Assembly (NCBI GenBank): GCA_037045685.1 | Contig: JBAOII010000027.1 | Span: forward strand, 62,001 to 126,000 | DNA: 64,000 bases | Direction of reading: 5' to 3' | DNA from: Competibacter_A sp037045685 | GTDB lineage: Bacteria; Pseudomonadota; Gammaproteobacteria; Competibacterales; Competibacteraceae | Part shown: one piece after another, positions 52,775 through 62,597 of the stretch | How the letters are laid out: every line of letters starts with the position of its first letter | Position numbering within the stretch: position 1 is the stretch's first letter | Translations under genes and position numbers: made by a program | Notes under the pieces: generated by a model | What the model was told of the DNA's origin: nothing | The model's database searches: none | What the model saw: the letters and a program-made list of their open reading frames with translations, nothing else

Positions 52775-54784
52775 TCAGGCCCGGAACCGCCGCACCAACC
52801 GCCACAACTGGCGCACCTCGATCGGGCGAGACGGTCGGACCGTAGCGCAATTTCGCGTAGAGTTGGCCGATTTCTCGAACCGACATCGCGATCTCCGGCC
52901 GGCTGACGGCCACCCGCTCGGCGAACGCCAGCGGTCCTTCCTGGGGGTTGCGCGCCAGCCCGCGTCGGGCGAGCCGGGCGCAGAACCGCAGATAGGCGCG
53001 GGCCACCGGGTCGCGTGGAATATGGCTTCTCCACCGGAATCCGGCGACCAGCAGAGCCGAACCCGCCCAACGCCACCGTCATCGCCACCGTCATGTCGGC
53101 CCAGTCCACCGGACCGAAGCCGAGGCCCGATAAAAACTCCTTCTGCCGGTCTGGGCCGTAGGCCAAGACCCATTCGTTCCAGGAATTGTTCAGGGAATCC
53201 CAGCTCATCGCCAGTTGCCGCAGCCATTCGCTGTCGCCGCCGCGCCGGACCAGGAACGGCAGCGCATCGGGATCGGCCACGGCGGCATACAGCCCTTCTT
53301 GGATCCGGTTCGGCGCCACCGCCCCCGTCGGGTCGACCCGCGTCCACCCCCGCCCTTCCAACCAGACCTCGGCCCAGGCGTGGGCGTCGGACTGCCGGAC
53401 GATGAGGTAATCGCCGAAGGTGTTGCGCTCCCCGCCCTGATAGCCGGTCACCACCCGCGCCGGCACTCCCGCCGCCCGCATCAGAAACACGAACGCGCTG
53501 GTGTAATGCTCGCAAAAGCCACTGCCGGGTGCGGAACAGAAAATCGTCCACGCTATCGACGTTCAGCAGCGGCGGGGTCAGGGTGTAATAAAACGCCTGC
53601 TCCCGAAACAGCAGCAAGGCCGCATTGACCAGCGCCTCGGGCCGGGCGTCGCGCTCGCGCCATTCGGCGGCCAAGGTCCGGGCGCGCGGATTGCCGCGCG
53701 GCGGCAGGCGCAGGGCGCGGGTCTTTTCGGCTTCGGTCAGATCGCCGGTCCGATACGTCGGATAAGACCGCATATCGTAGCGGTACACCTCGTTGACCGG
53801 CTGATCGCGCAGCAACAGAAACGAGGGGGTCATCGCGGCGCGCGGCGGCAGAAGGGCCGGCAAATCCAGCGCGAACAGCCAAATCCGGTTGCTCGGCTCC
53901 AGAATCACCGAATATTCGACCGCCGCCCCTTCCGGCGCGAAGGGAATGGGGACATTGGCCGGCCGGCCATCGCCGGAGGTCCAGCGCCGGCCATCGAAAT
54001 TCCACAGCACCGGCCCGCGCCAATACAGTCGGTTCGGCGGTGGGGTCAGGCCGGCGAACCGCGCCCGGAACGCGACGGCATCGGATTTGCTCAGCTCGCT
54101 GACCGAGCCCGGCATCATCTCCTCGGACAAGCCGGTGCGGCCCTTGTAAGCATCCTTGGGCAATCCCCACAGCGGTCCGGGAATCCGGGGGAACAGGACG
54201 AACAGAATCACCATCACCGGAACAGCTTGCAGCGCCATCTTGCCGGACAACCGCAGCGGGGCCAGCGCTCCCAGTCCCGCATGCTGGCGATGGATCATCA
54301 CCTGCGCCGCCAGCATGAGCAGGACCACCGCGAACAGATAGGCGATCATCGGGATTTCCTGGCTATACAGCAGATTGCTCATCACCAGGAGATAGCCGAG
54401 AAACACCAGCACCACGCCATCGCGCAACTCGCGCGTCTCCAGCAGCTTGCAGGCGGTCATGGCGGTCAGTAGCGCCACGCCGGCATCGCGGCCGAACAGG
54501 GTCCGATAATCGATCAACACCCCGGCCCCGGCCAGCACGGCGACCGGCAGCAACAACCAGCGAGCCGGCAAGGGCTGCCCGCGCCGCGCGAGGAACCAGC
54601 GCCACCCTAGAATGGCGACGAACAGCACCGTCAACCAGACGGACAATTCCCGAGCGTGGGGCGCCACCGCCAGCGCCAGCGCGACCAGCAGCCACGTCAA
54701 CGCCAGCGGCGTCAACGGTTCAACCGGCGGAATGACCGGTTTGGCGTGCCGTCTTCGGTTTTGCCGGGGCCGAGGGAGAGTCAT
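52775..54784 (-). pseudogene. TgpA-like transglutaminase membrane protein, multiply frameshifted
   Basis: TgpA-type proteins (DUF3488, transglutaminase core, DUF4129) have several N-terminal membrane helices and a periplasmic cysteine-protease fold. The N-terminal part is clear (LTWLLVALALAVAPHARELSVW, FPRIPGPLWGLPKDAYKGRTG). At about 53520 the frame breaks; MRAAGVPARVVTGYQGG and AHAWAEVWLEGRGWTRVDPTGA, carrying catalytic His and Asp, are in a second frame. A second break near 53050 moves DPVARAYLRFCARLARRGLA to a third, and a third near 52830 returns to IEVRQLWRLVRRFRA and the stop at 52775. Three indels are required. The usual MoxR and DUF58 neighbours are absent; the low-GC island starts right upstream. 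Confidence 0.85.
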
Positions 54785-54790
54785 GCACGA

Positions 54791-55957
54791 CTAGGGATTC
54801 GCGATTTCCCGGTAAATTTCATCGGCGGCAGCGAGTATGTCAGCACTGAGGTAAAGGCCGATGATCTCTGCCGTCTTGAGATTGATGGCGATAGTGGGCC
54901 CTTCCTCGAACACTTGGTTGATCTGGCGCGGTTTGGCGCCATTGAAAATCTTCGCCATGGAGATCGCCAGGAATCGACCGACAGGACCGAAGCCGCCTTC
55001 GCGGGATATGCTCATCAATACGCCCTTGCTCACTTCCTCCGAGCCTTGTTGCGAAAAAGTGGGGACGCGGTACTTGTTGGCAATGGAAACCAGTTTAGGG
55101 AGCGTTTTGTCGTTAACGCCGTTTTGTATAACGATGTAAAGAGCATCCACTTGAGGCGCAAGTTCCTCGAAGCATTTGATTACACTCGCTCCAGCTTGCT
55201 CCTGATCGGGGATATCATCCTTGGTAAAGCATCGGATGACCTCAAATTGTTTCTCCTTGGCAACGGCTTCAATCAAATCGATAGCCGCATAAGTTTTGCC
55301 AAGATTTGAGTTCTCGTAGGCAATCCCCAGTTTCTTGAATCGGATAACATCATGAAAAATACGAACCTGACGCTCGTAACGGCGGGGGGCGACCCGAGCA
55401 AACACATGATCGTAGCCGGAATCCTCGTTACTCTTGACGATGCCTGCCCTTAGAGGATCGGTCGAAGACATCACCATGGTCGGCGTTTTGTGCTCATCGT
55501 TGGCCAAATCTTTTCCGGCCCATGTGCCCATGGCAATGACCAAATCAATATCTTTCTTGGTATTCAAGCGATTAATAAGAACTCTCTTTATCTTAGCGCG
55601 GGTTTCGCTATCCCAGTTGGCAGTGTAGTAAGCATCATTTACAAAATCAACGTAATTGCTGTTGATATGCTGGCTCAGCCAGTTCCACAGCATGTACGTG
55701 TCCTGATCTTTATTCTCTGGCAGGTCCAATGCCCTGATCCAGCCAATATTAACAAGACCTTTGACCGTGGCTGCAAGATAAGGATAATAGGCATTCGATG
55801 AACCTCCTTGGTAATAGGCAATGCGCCATTTTTTTCCTGAATTGGTCAGCGGTTGATAGCTATAGCTATCTTTTTTTTCCTCTGACAAAGCTGAATCCGT
55901 ACTCAAAACGGCCAAAGCCATAATGAAAATCAAGAAAGCATACCTGAAATAACTCAT
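54791..55957 (-). CDS. ABC-type substrate-binding protein (PF04392-like), copy 1
   Basis: The 388-residue protein has a signal peptide (YAFLIFIMALAVLSTDSALS) and a two-lobed periplasmic binding fold: IAYYQGGSSNAYYPYLAATV, IDLVIAMGTWAGKDL, PTMVMSSTDPLRAGIV and FEEGPTIAINLKTAEIIGL, typical of the ABC_sub_bind family. The ligand is unknown. No permease or ATPase is encoded nearby. It is closely similar to the next gene upstream and ends six bases before tgpA begins, at the GC boundary. Confidence 0.85.
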   Translation of the reverse strand: MSYFRYAFLIFIMALAVLSTDSALSEEKKDSYSYQPLTNSGKKWRIAYYQGGSSNAYYPYLAATVKGLVNIGWIRALDLPENKDQDTYMLWNWLSQHINSNYVDFVNDAYYTANWDSETRAKIKRVLINRLNTKKDIDLVIAMGTWAGKDLANDEHKTPTMVMSSTDPLRAGIVKSNEDSGYDHVFARVAPRRYERQVRIFHDVIRFKKLGIAYENSNLGKTYAAIDLIEAVAKEKQFEVIRCFTKDDIPDQEQAGASVIKCFEELAPQVDALYIVIQNGVNDKTLPKLVSIANKYRVPTFSQQGSEEVSKGVLMSISREGGFGPVGRFLAISMAKIFNGAKPRQINQVFEEGPTIAINLKTAEIIGLYLSADILAAADEIYREIANP

Positions 55958-56018
55958 TGCCTGATCATCCACCATAAAAAAGAAGTTTGCATATCTACGC
56001 TGCCGTATTTCAGGCTAA

Positions 56019-57176
56019 TTATTTCGGGCTTATTTCATTAAATATTTCATCAGTAGCTCCCAGCAACAAAATAGGTGGATTGAAACCAATAATCTCTGCC
56101 GTCTTCAAGTTAATAGCAATTTTTGGCGGCTCTTCAAACAGTTGCGCCAATTGGTTGGGTTTAGCTCCATTAAAAACCTTAGCGATGACTTGCGCTTCAA
56201 ACTCACCCACATACCTAAAACCAGCTTGCGAAAGACTCAACAATAAACCAGATTTAACTTCTGCCGAGCCCGCCTGTGAAAAGGTTGGAACACGATTCTT
56301 GTTCGCAAGTTTTACTATCTCCTGGATTGTATTTGAGTTTACACCACTTTGTTGAGTAACGTAAATGGCATCCACTTTGCCCATTAATTCACTAATACAC
56401 TTAATAACGCTTTCTTCACGCATCTGTTGAGAATCAACGCTTTCATCTAAGCAAAAGCACTTAACAATTTCAAAGCCGCGCTCCTTGGCAACTTTTTCCA
56501 CTATCTCAATAGCAGAAAAGGCTCTGCCATTAACAGAATCTTCAAACATTATTCCAAGTTTTTTAAAGCCAATAATCTCATGAAAAATCCGGATCTGACG
56601 CTCGTAGCGTTTTGGATCAATTGTCGCGTGAACATGCTCAAAACCAGAATCTTCAACGGATTTGATAATTCCAGCCGAAATCGGGTCACTGGCTGTCAAT
56701 ACCAGGGTTGGTATCTTATGTTTGTTATTTGAAAAATCTTGCCCAGCCATAGTACCCACAGCAATCAATAAATCAATGTCTTTTACCTCATTGAGGCGTT
56801 TCATCAACTGATCAACAATTTGTAGCCTCGTCTTGTTAACCCAGCCAGCCGAGTAAAATGCATCTCTAGGAAACTCTAGGTATTTACTTTTTGCTTTGGT
56901 TGCCAACCATTCCCAAAGCACTTTATTTTCTTCTCCTTCTTGCTTTGGTAGCTCGGCGACTTCAATCCAACCCAACTTCATTAACCCATGCACAGTCTCA
57001 GTAAAAACTTGTTGATAATCCGTAAATGAACCACCTTCATAATAAGCGATTCGCCATTTTTTTCCATGATTAGTAGTTGGTTCCATGGCGAAGATATTTT
57101 TGTCTTCAGCAAACGCTCCAACTCCACTTAGGCAAGTGAGTAACACTAGAAAAACGAACCTTGCTAACACATTCAT
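56019..57176 (-). CDS. ABC-type substrate-binding protein (PF04392-like), copy 2
   Basis: The 385-residue paralogue of copy 1 has a signal peptide (FVFLVLLTCLSGVGAFAE) and the same blocks: IAYYEGGSFTDYQQVFTETV, IDLLIAVGTMAGQDF, ERQIRIFHEIIGFKKLGIM and AINLKTAEIIGF. ATG 57176 has GGAGA 9 bases upstream. Two tandem copies point to a local duplication and perhaps different ligands. Such solitary binding proteins can feed sensor kinases rather than transporters. Confidence 0.85.
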   Translation of the reverse strand: MNVLARFVFLVLLTCLSGVGAFAEDKNIFAMEPTTNHGKKWRIAYYEGGSFTDYQQVFTETVHGLMKLGWIEVAELPKQEGEENKVLWEWLATKAKSKYLEFPRDAFYSAGWVNKTRLQIVDQLMKRLNEVKDIDLLIAVGTMAGQDFSNNKHKIPTLVLTASDPISAGIIKSVEDSGFEHVHATIDPKRYERQIRIFHEIIGFKKLGIMFEDSVNGRAFSAIEIVEKVAKERGFEIVKCFCLDESVDSQQMREESVIKCISELMGKVDAIYVTQQSGVNSNTIQEIVKLANKNRVPTFSQAGSAEVKSGLLLSLSQAGFRYVGEFEAQVIAKVFNGAKPNQLAQLFEEPPKIAINLKTAEIIGFNPPILLLGATDEIFNEISPK

Positions 57177-57310
57177 CTCATCAGTCTCCTGAAGTTCATT
57201 AAAAACAAGGGCAATATCGGGTTTCAAACCATCATTACAGATCGGTTCTGTTGCTTAAAACAATCTCGGTAATTAATATTTAGGATCTACATAGCCCTGT
57301 TAGCAAAAAA

Positions 57311-57967
57311 TTACCGTAGCGCGTAATCAGCGTTTGAGTAAAGATAAACCGTATATTCTTCAAGCCCATAATCATTACGAATGATAAAGTTCCTACCAAA
57401 TTTCTCAACTAAAAACCATGCTAGATCATCGAGTGACAAATGAAATAGCTCTATATTTTCAGTATTAACTTGTTTCGACCTCAGATTAAATGCAATTCCC
57501 TTCTTACAAAATGGAAAAATAGTTTCAACCATCAAGCAAAAATATTGATACATTTGTTGATGCGAAAGATTTACTTTCTCAGTAAATACACCATTCATAA
57601 TAATATAGTCAAAGCGAGGTAATTGTACGTCTGGCTCCAAAATATCAATATTATAAAAAAAGATACTAGGGTATTTAATTTTGCAGACTTCAACAAATGC
57701 TGGAGATATATCTAGACCAGAATAAGCAATAGCGGGTATCTTATGCTTATTAATATAGTCTAGCAATCCTGCAGTGCCACAGCCAAAATCAAGTAAAGTA
57801 ACTATCTTAGCTCGTTCATTGCGTATAATATTAAGCATAATTTGATAGCGTTTGTCGGCATCCTCAGCGTTCTGCCAATCGACACCCAAGTGCGTATCAC
57901 CAAAACGGCTCAGGCAGTTTTCGTAGTGGGCAACAATCCCAGAATAAGGCTTTTCTCTAAGCATCAT
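57311..57967 (-). CDS. Class I SAM-dependent methyltransferase
   Basis: The 218-residue protein has the SAM-binding motif I TLLDFGCGTAGLLDYI (residues 57-72), an acidic end of strand 2 (YSGLDISPAFVEVC) and motif IV-like FDYIIMNGVFTEK. The substrate cannot be told. It is in the low-GC island, downstream of the 533-residue protein gene by 73 bases on the same strand, and could modify the product of that pathway. Confidence 0.85.
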   Translation of the reverse strand: MMLREKPYSGIVAHYENCLSRFGDTHLGVDWQNAEDADKRYQIMLNIIRNERAKIVTLLDFGCGTAGLLDYINKHKIPAIAYSGLDISPAFVEVCKIKYPSIFFYNIDILEPDVQLPRFDYIIMNGVFTEKVNLSHQQMYQYFCLMVETIFPFCKKGIAFNLRSKQVNTENIELFHLSLDDLAWFLVEKFGRNFIIRNDYGLEEYTVYLYSNADYALR

Positions 57968-58040
57968 TATTTCCCAATAGTATTAAATTCAAAATCAGAA
58001 TAGGGATTTAGTAACAAATAAATTTATGTATCTTTTTTTA

Positions 58041-59642
58041 TTAACTAATAATCAATGCTCGACCTCTCAATAGTTGGTGATTTTCAGCAGCTAGTAAATG
58101 GAAACAATTATCTGGGCGCTCCTCACGAGATTGAAAATCTGGAAGCGTTTCTATCAACCCGGCCAAGTGAGCATCTCGAACAGTTTGCGAACTCATCTGC
58201 TCGAATTGACCTCGCGATAATCCACCACTGGCAATAATTTCAATCGGCCCCGCTGGCAGCAGTAAATCTTTATCTTGTATCCGCATAATTGCCTGCATTC
58301 CCGACAGATAAATATCGCTCGGTACTTGAGATAGATATTTGGCATACTCCGCACAGCCTACTGACTCATGTAAAGCATTAATTAGACCACGCTGCATGCC
58401 CGCTAAATATTCGGCTTGAAAATATCCTCCACAACAACTGATACCGCGAGCAAAACCTATCGTCGAATAGCATGTGAACAGCGAGGGTAGCAGCCGCCCA
58501 GCTTGCAACCCATCTAGAATATCTTTCGGAGTGAAGGGGATACTCCATAGCTGGCCCTGCTCATCACGTCCTTGCAGCGCAACCCTATGATCAGACCCTT
58601 CCGTCAATAGCAGTGGAATCCGCCAGCCAGCAGCGTCAACTGCCCAAAAGAAAATTGTGCCACTTCCGCTTGAAGAAACGTAGTTATTGTCCAGTATTTG
58701 GGACACTCGCTTGACAAGCTTGCCCCGATTCCAACAGGCTCTAACACCATCGAGATGGGCTAGCACCTTTGCCCTCAAGCTCGAATTGAACATCACCTGC
58801 CAGATCAAACTATCTTCATTGTTTAAATCTACATGCAACAACATGCTGGCAATTTTTTCCAGCTCAAGATAGATTAATTCTGGAGCCTGTTCGGGCTCAG
58901 AAAAGCAACGTTTCCAGATACGGTTATTCAACACCACTGCTTGCCGCGAGTAGCTCTCTAATTTCATCACCGCACTATCTTGATAATCCTCTCTGAGAAT
59001 TGTTGCAACCGTTTCTGCCAGAGCAGGAGTAATCTGTTCATTTCGAACCAACATCGAAAGTTGTCGTTGGGTCTTGGCGAGCATATCGGAGTCAAAAGGA
59101 CCAACCACACTAACTGATTTTCTTTTATGTCGATCCAAAAAAACCGGTAACCGAATTGGCAGCTTAATCTCGATTGCATGACGGTCAGCAATATACAGTA
59201 GTAAACCTCTCGGATAAGTTGGATTATTTAATGAAATATTGCCGCAGGCGAATACTGGCACTGTTTTTGCGGATTTAGCATTTACTTTCCTCAGCGAAAA
59301 AATCAAGCTTCCCTGCACGGATTGCGCTAGAAAATCCACACCATGATGGTTGGCCGTCAATACCGCCGGAAAAGCAGCCAACTCCTGTGCGGTTTTAACC
59401 GCAACGTTATCTCCCAGCAGTGGTGCGGCATAACGATAGATCACTTCGTACAAATCATTGCGCGACTGCAACGGGCTTTCGCTGATCAAAAGCGTTTGGC
59501 GCAGGTAATCAGCCAGCGAAAATTCTCCATAGCCATTCAGTGTTCGCTCGACCACCGGCGACCGCGCGCAAACCATCGCCAGTGACCGGTCGATAAAGCT
59601 GGCATTCAGTGACTTAGTTACTCGCCGCTGGGCTTGATTCAC
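58041..59642 (-). CDS. Unrecognised 533-residue cytoplasmic protein in the DapF/MFS island
   Basis: I do not recognise a family. There is no signal peptide or clear membrane helix. Notable segments are FPAVLTANHHGVDFLAQSVQ (residues about 92-111), VPVFACGNISLNNPTYPRGLL, SSSGSGTIFFWAVDAAGWRIPLLL and FARGISCCGGYFQAEYLAGMQ, with conserved-looking His, Cys, Asp and Gly. The size and His/Asp/Cys patches suggest an enzyme. Its start overlaps the 3' end of the MFS gene by 29 bases, so the two are translationally coupled. An amide- or C-N-bond-forming role with the epimerase would fit the context, but nothing in the sequence proves it. Confidence 0.75.
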   Translation of the reverse strand: MNQAQRRVTKSLNASFIDRSLAMVCARSPVVERTLNGYGEFSLADYLRQTLLISESPLQSRNDLYEVIYRYAAPLLGDNVAVKTAQELAAFPAVLTANHHGVDFLAQSVQGSLIFSLRKVNAKSAKTVPVFACGNISLNNPTYPRGLLLYIADRHAIEIKLPIRLPVFLDRHKRKSVSVVGPFDSDMLAKTQRQLSMLVRNEQITPALAETVATILREDYQDSAVMKLESYSRQAVVLNNRIWKRCFSEPEQAPELIYLELEKIASMLLHVDLNNEDSLIWQVMFNSSLRAKVLAHLDGVRACWNRGKLVKRVSQILDNNYVSSSGSGTIFFWAVDAAGWRIPLLLTEGSDHRVALQGRDEQGQLWSIPFTPKDILDGLQAGRLLPSLFTCYSTIGFARGISCCGGYFQAEYLAGMQRGLINALHESVGCAEYAKYLSQVPSDIYLSGMQAIMRIQDKDLLLPAGPIEIIASGGLSRGQFEQMSSQTVRDAHLAGLIETLPDFQSREERPDNCFHLLAAENHQLLRGRALIIS

Positions 59643-61395
59643 AGATCACCTTTTCCCGGTATTTAATACGCTCGTAAGTCATTAGCAAAAACAGTACTGC
59701 TGTAGCCAAATACGCAATACCAAAGTAAGTAAGACCCTTGCTGATGTCGGTGGAAACCATCAACCAGCCAAACAAAATGGGGCCTAACATTTGGCCGATA
59801 CGACTGGACGCACGGAATATTCCAATCGCTCGACCCTGCCCTAGCTGCTTGGTAACTTCTAGTGTTAACGCATAAGTGGTTTGCGATGCCAACACAAAGC
59901 AACTTGACACGCCTAACAGCAGCACCGCAATAATTGTTGCGGTGAGACCTGTAAAAAAATGGAAGCTCAGAAATGCCCCACCACCCAGCACGCAGCCGAC
60001 GAAAACAAACAAGCGCTTGTTATCCGATGCATCGATATATTTACTTACAAAAGGTCCAAGATAAACCATGCAAATACTGTAGAGGATCAGCACACTACCG
60101 ATAACAGATTGAGAAACACCTAAGCGGTCCAAGTAAACAGGACCAAAATAGTTTAAAAGGCCGATCACCGCGATAGCCGACGGCAGGCTACTCAAAAATA
60201 TAAGGCCCAATACATAGCGATTTCGGAGAAAATTCCAGTAATGACGAGCGGTCACTGCGGCAATGACCTGTCCAGTTTTTGCTTGGCGAATGTGCGATTG
60301 AGACTGCTTAATTGCACCTCGCATTGTTAGAAAGGTGTAACTCAATGTTAGGAGCAACGTAAACGCACTAAGCAGGAAAACCGGACTGTAACCTATTCGC
60401 TCAGCTAGCATGGCACCGACGGCCGTCCCGCAGATACTACCGGCATAGATGCCAGCTATTAGGTACGCCAAACCACGCGCTTTGGTTTTATTATCGGTAT
60501 GTACAATTACAAACCCTTGCGAAGCCATCAAAGCCAAACCATAGCCAAGACCAGCCAGTCCCATCGCAATAATGAAATGTATAGCATTTGGCGAGAGCCA
60601 AGCATACAGCATGGCACTGGCAGTCACGCCGAGACCCACCAGAAATGGCTCGTGCCAACCGCGACGGTCAAGCCAAATACCCGCAACCACGATTGTGAAA
60701 CTGACGCATAGAAACATCGAGGAAATCGGGAGACCTAACACTACATCCTTAGGCAAGTCATAAATCGGCTGATAAAGATTTTTCATATGTAATGGAACGA
60801 ATGCAGCCGATAAATCAACACCGAACAAGAATAAAAAAACAGCAGGGCGAATACTGCTAGGATCAACGGCAAATGACCGGAAGCGATTATGAGTTCTGCT
60901 ATTCTGTAATAGCTTTAAAAGCAAAATGAATAGCTCGTTAAATAATAATGTCGATATTGCTAACGTCGTGATTATCTCAACAATGACATCGATTATTCCA
61001 GCCTCGATTATCGGAGTTACTGGTACTATTATAGTAAAGTTATGAATATAAATACCGAGCACGAATAACTGTGTCGTAATGCTAACCAGGAACAGCGGCA
61101 ATCCAACTTTTTTAAGCGACCCACGCTCAAGTTCCTCCGGCGTTCTCCGAGCAACTGCCATCACTATACCAAGACAGCCAACCAAAAAAATTAACAACGG
61201 TATAATTAATTGCCGGTTGGTTAAGATATCAATTTCTAAAGGTAAACTCGGACTAACGGGTCCAAGGATTTGATCGTGAATGTTTGAGAATTTCGTATAC
61301 AGCTTAGCCAGCGCCGTAAGGGCAAAGTAACTGCTAAAGCTAAGGCATAGCAACAGTATAGCAATAGTACCACAGGTTAATTTCAACTTTGACAT
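59614..61395 (-). CDS. MFS transporter with extra N-terminal membrane region
   Basis: The 593-residue protein has a normal MFS part from about residue 185 (SIRPAVFLFLFGVDLSAAFVP, IWLDRRGWHEPF, AIGIFRASSRIGQMLGP) with about 12 helices. About 180 residues precede it and carry four further hydrophobic helices (IAILLLCLSFSSYFALTALA, LIIPLLIFLVGCLGIVMAV, LPLFLVSITTQLFVLGIYI, IIEAGIIDVIVEIITTLAIS), which is unusual. An efflux role for the product of the adjacent genes is likely by context. Confidence 0.85.
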   Translation of the reverse strand: MSKLKLTCGTIAILLLCLSFSSYFALTALAKLYTKFSNIHDQILGPVSPSLPLEIDILTNRQLIIPLLIFLVGCLGIVMAVARRTPEELERGSLKKVGLPLFLVSITTQLFVLGIYIHNFTIIVPVTPIIEAGIIDVIVEIITTLAISTLLFNELFILLLKLLQNSRTHNRFRSFAVDPSSIRPAVFLFLFGVDLSAAFVPLHMKNLYQPIYDLPKDVVLGLPISSMFLCVSFTIVVAGIWLDRRGWHEPFLVGLGVTASAMLYAWLSPNAIHFIIAMGLAGLGYGLALMASQGFVIVHTDNKTKARGLAYLIAGIYAGSICGTAVGAMLAERIGYSPVFLLSAFTLLLTLSYTFLTMRGAIKQSQSHIRQAKTGQVIAAVTARHYWNFLRNRYVLGLIFLSSLPSAIAVIGLLNYFGPVYLDRLGVSQSVIGSVLILYSICMVYLGPFVSKYIDASDNKRLFVFVGCVLGGGAFLSFHFFTGLTATIIAVLLLGVSSCFVLASQTTYALTLEVTKQLGQGRAIGIFRASSRIGQMLGPILFGWLMVSTDISKGLTYFGIAYLATAVLFLLMTYERIKYREKVICESSPAASN

Positions 61396-61514
61396 AATTG
61401 TTTCAATTTCAATGTTCGTTTAATGTTATACCCAATGGATTCATGGCGACTCATTGTTCGGTTTCATCGTGCTTGCACCGAGCGTAATTGTAACATTCAT
61501 GCTGTCCACTTTCT

Positions 61515-62591
61515 TTATTTATACTTGAACCTACCATCAAATAAAAATGATGGTAAACCGTTCAGCAAGATACCACTCTCCGTCATCGTCACGACCAGAC
61601 TGGCATCAGGTTCGTGTCTGTTAGCTAAGGTAGGCAGCAAGCTTACTCCCTTAACATCGGCCGTCATTCCTAAAACTTTAGCAATATAAGCAATTGCAGC
61701 CGCGCCAGTACCGCAGGCCAAAGTTTCCCGATCAACCCCGCGCTCATAAGTTCGATATTGGATTGTACTGGTATTATTATGAATACAGGCAAAGCTCACA
61801 TTGATTCCTAAAGGAAAGCGATGGCGGAAATGTTTGTTGATATAAGCGCCGATGTGATTGACCAACCAAGAACCGAAATTCCTACGTTTTTCTGTTTGAT
61901 TTGCTTCATGGAAAATGAACAGGGTATTTGAAAGCTCTGGCGGCATACATTCATCGGGAAAAATAACCAGATGCGGTTCACCTGTAAAAGTCAAATAACC
62001 AGATAATAATAACGGTGTATCTTCCGCAAAAGAATGCAAATCGTGGCTGCGAAAACCAATTTTCAAATCATATACAATATCTACCTGCTCTTTGTAATGC
62101 TCAATCCCATCACCTGATGCAACCTCTTTTGGCAAACGCCTAGGATAACCTAAATTACAACAGCATAATTTTATTTCTGGCTGAAAGCTTATCGTAATAT
62201 TATTTGGCTGATGGAGTGGAATTTCTGTCATTATATTAGCGGATTCGATACCATAGTGTTCGTATAAATAACTTATAACACATAATAAGCCATTACCGCA
62301 TGCCAAAGCCTCCTTCATATTCGATTCGAATAACCTAAATATGTACTTAGAGCTTGCTAAAGGCGGCAGTTTATCCCAGTAGTTAAATTCATTATTAATC
62401 TCGCTCAAAGTTTCATTATTAAGTGGCTGAATAACTAACAAACCATCAGAGCCAACCCCAAAATTTACATCACTCGCCTGTTTGGCAAACAGCGGTTTTT
62501 CAACCTCGGCAAGATACGATTGAGATAGCTCATCTACAATTACGAAACTGTTACCACAATTTGTATATTTATAAAATGGTACATATCTCAC
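61515..62591 (-). CDS. DapF-family amino-acid epimerase, enlarged
   Basis: The 358-residue protein has all DapF landmarks: KYTNCGNSFVIVDE, the first catalytic cysteine C98 in ALACGNGLL, GEPHLVIFPDE, and the second C293 in ERGVDRETLACGTGAAA. Housekeeping DapF has about 275 residues; extra sequence lies around residues 55-85 and 140-180. The start is GTG at 62591, six bases after the diguanylate cyclase stop. A specialised racemase, such as the histidine racemase of staphylopine synthesis, is a possible analogue; the substrate is unknown. Confidence 0.85.
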   Translation of the reverse strand: MRYVPFYKYTNCGNSFVIVDELSQSYLAEVEKPLFAKQASDVNFGVGSDGLLVIQPLNNETLSEINNEFNYWDKLPPLASSKYIFRLFESNMKEALACGNGLLCVISYLYEHYGIESANIMTEIPLHQPNNITISFQPEIKLCCCNLGYPRRLPKEVASGDGIEHYKEQVDIVYDLKIGFRSHDLHSFAEDTPLLLSGYLTFTGEPHLVIFPDECMPPELSNTLFIFHEANQTEKRRNFGSWLVNHIGAYINKHFRHRFPLGINVSFACIHNNTSTIQYRTYERGVDRETLACGTGAAAIAYIAKVLGMTADVKGVSLLPTLANRHEPDASLVVTMTESGILLNGLPSFLFDGRFKYK

Positions 62592-62597
62592 AATTAT

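Noticed and set aside
61515..62591. Housekeeping diaminopimelate epimerase dapF
   Set aside because: The protein is about 80 residues longer than usual, lies in a low-GC island, and is next to an exporter; a specialised epimerase is more likely, though not proven.
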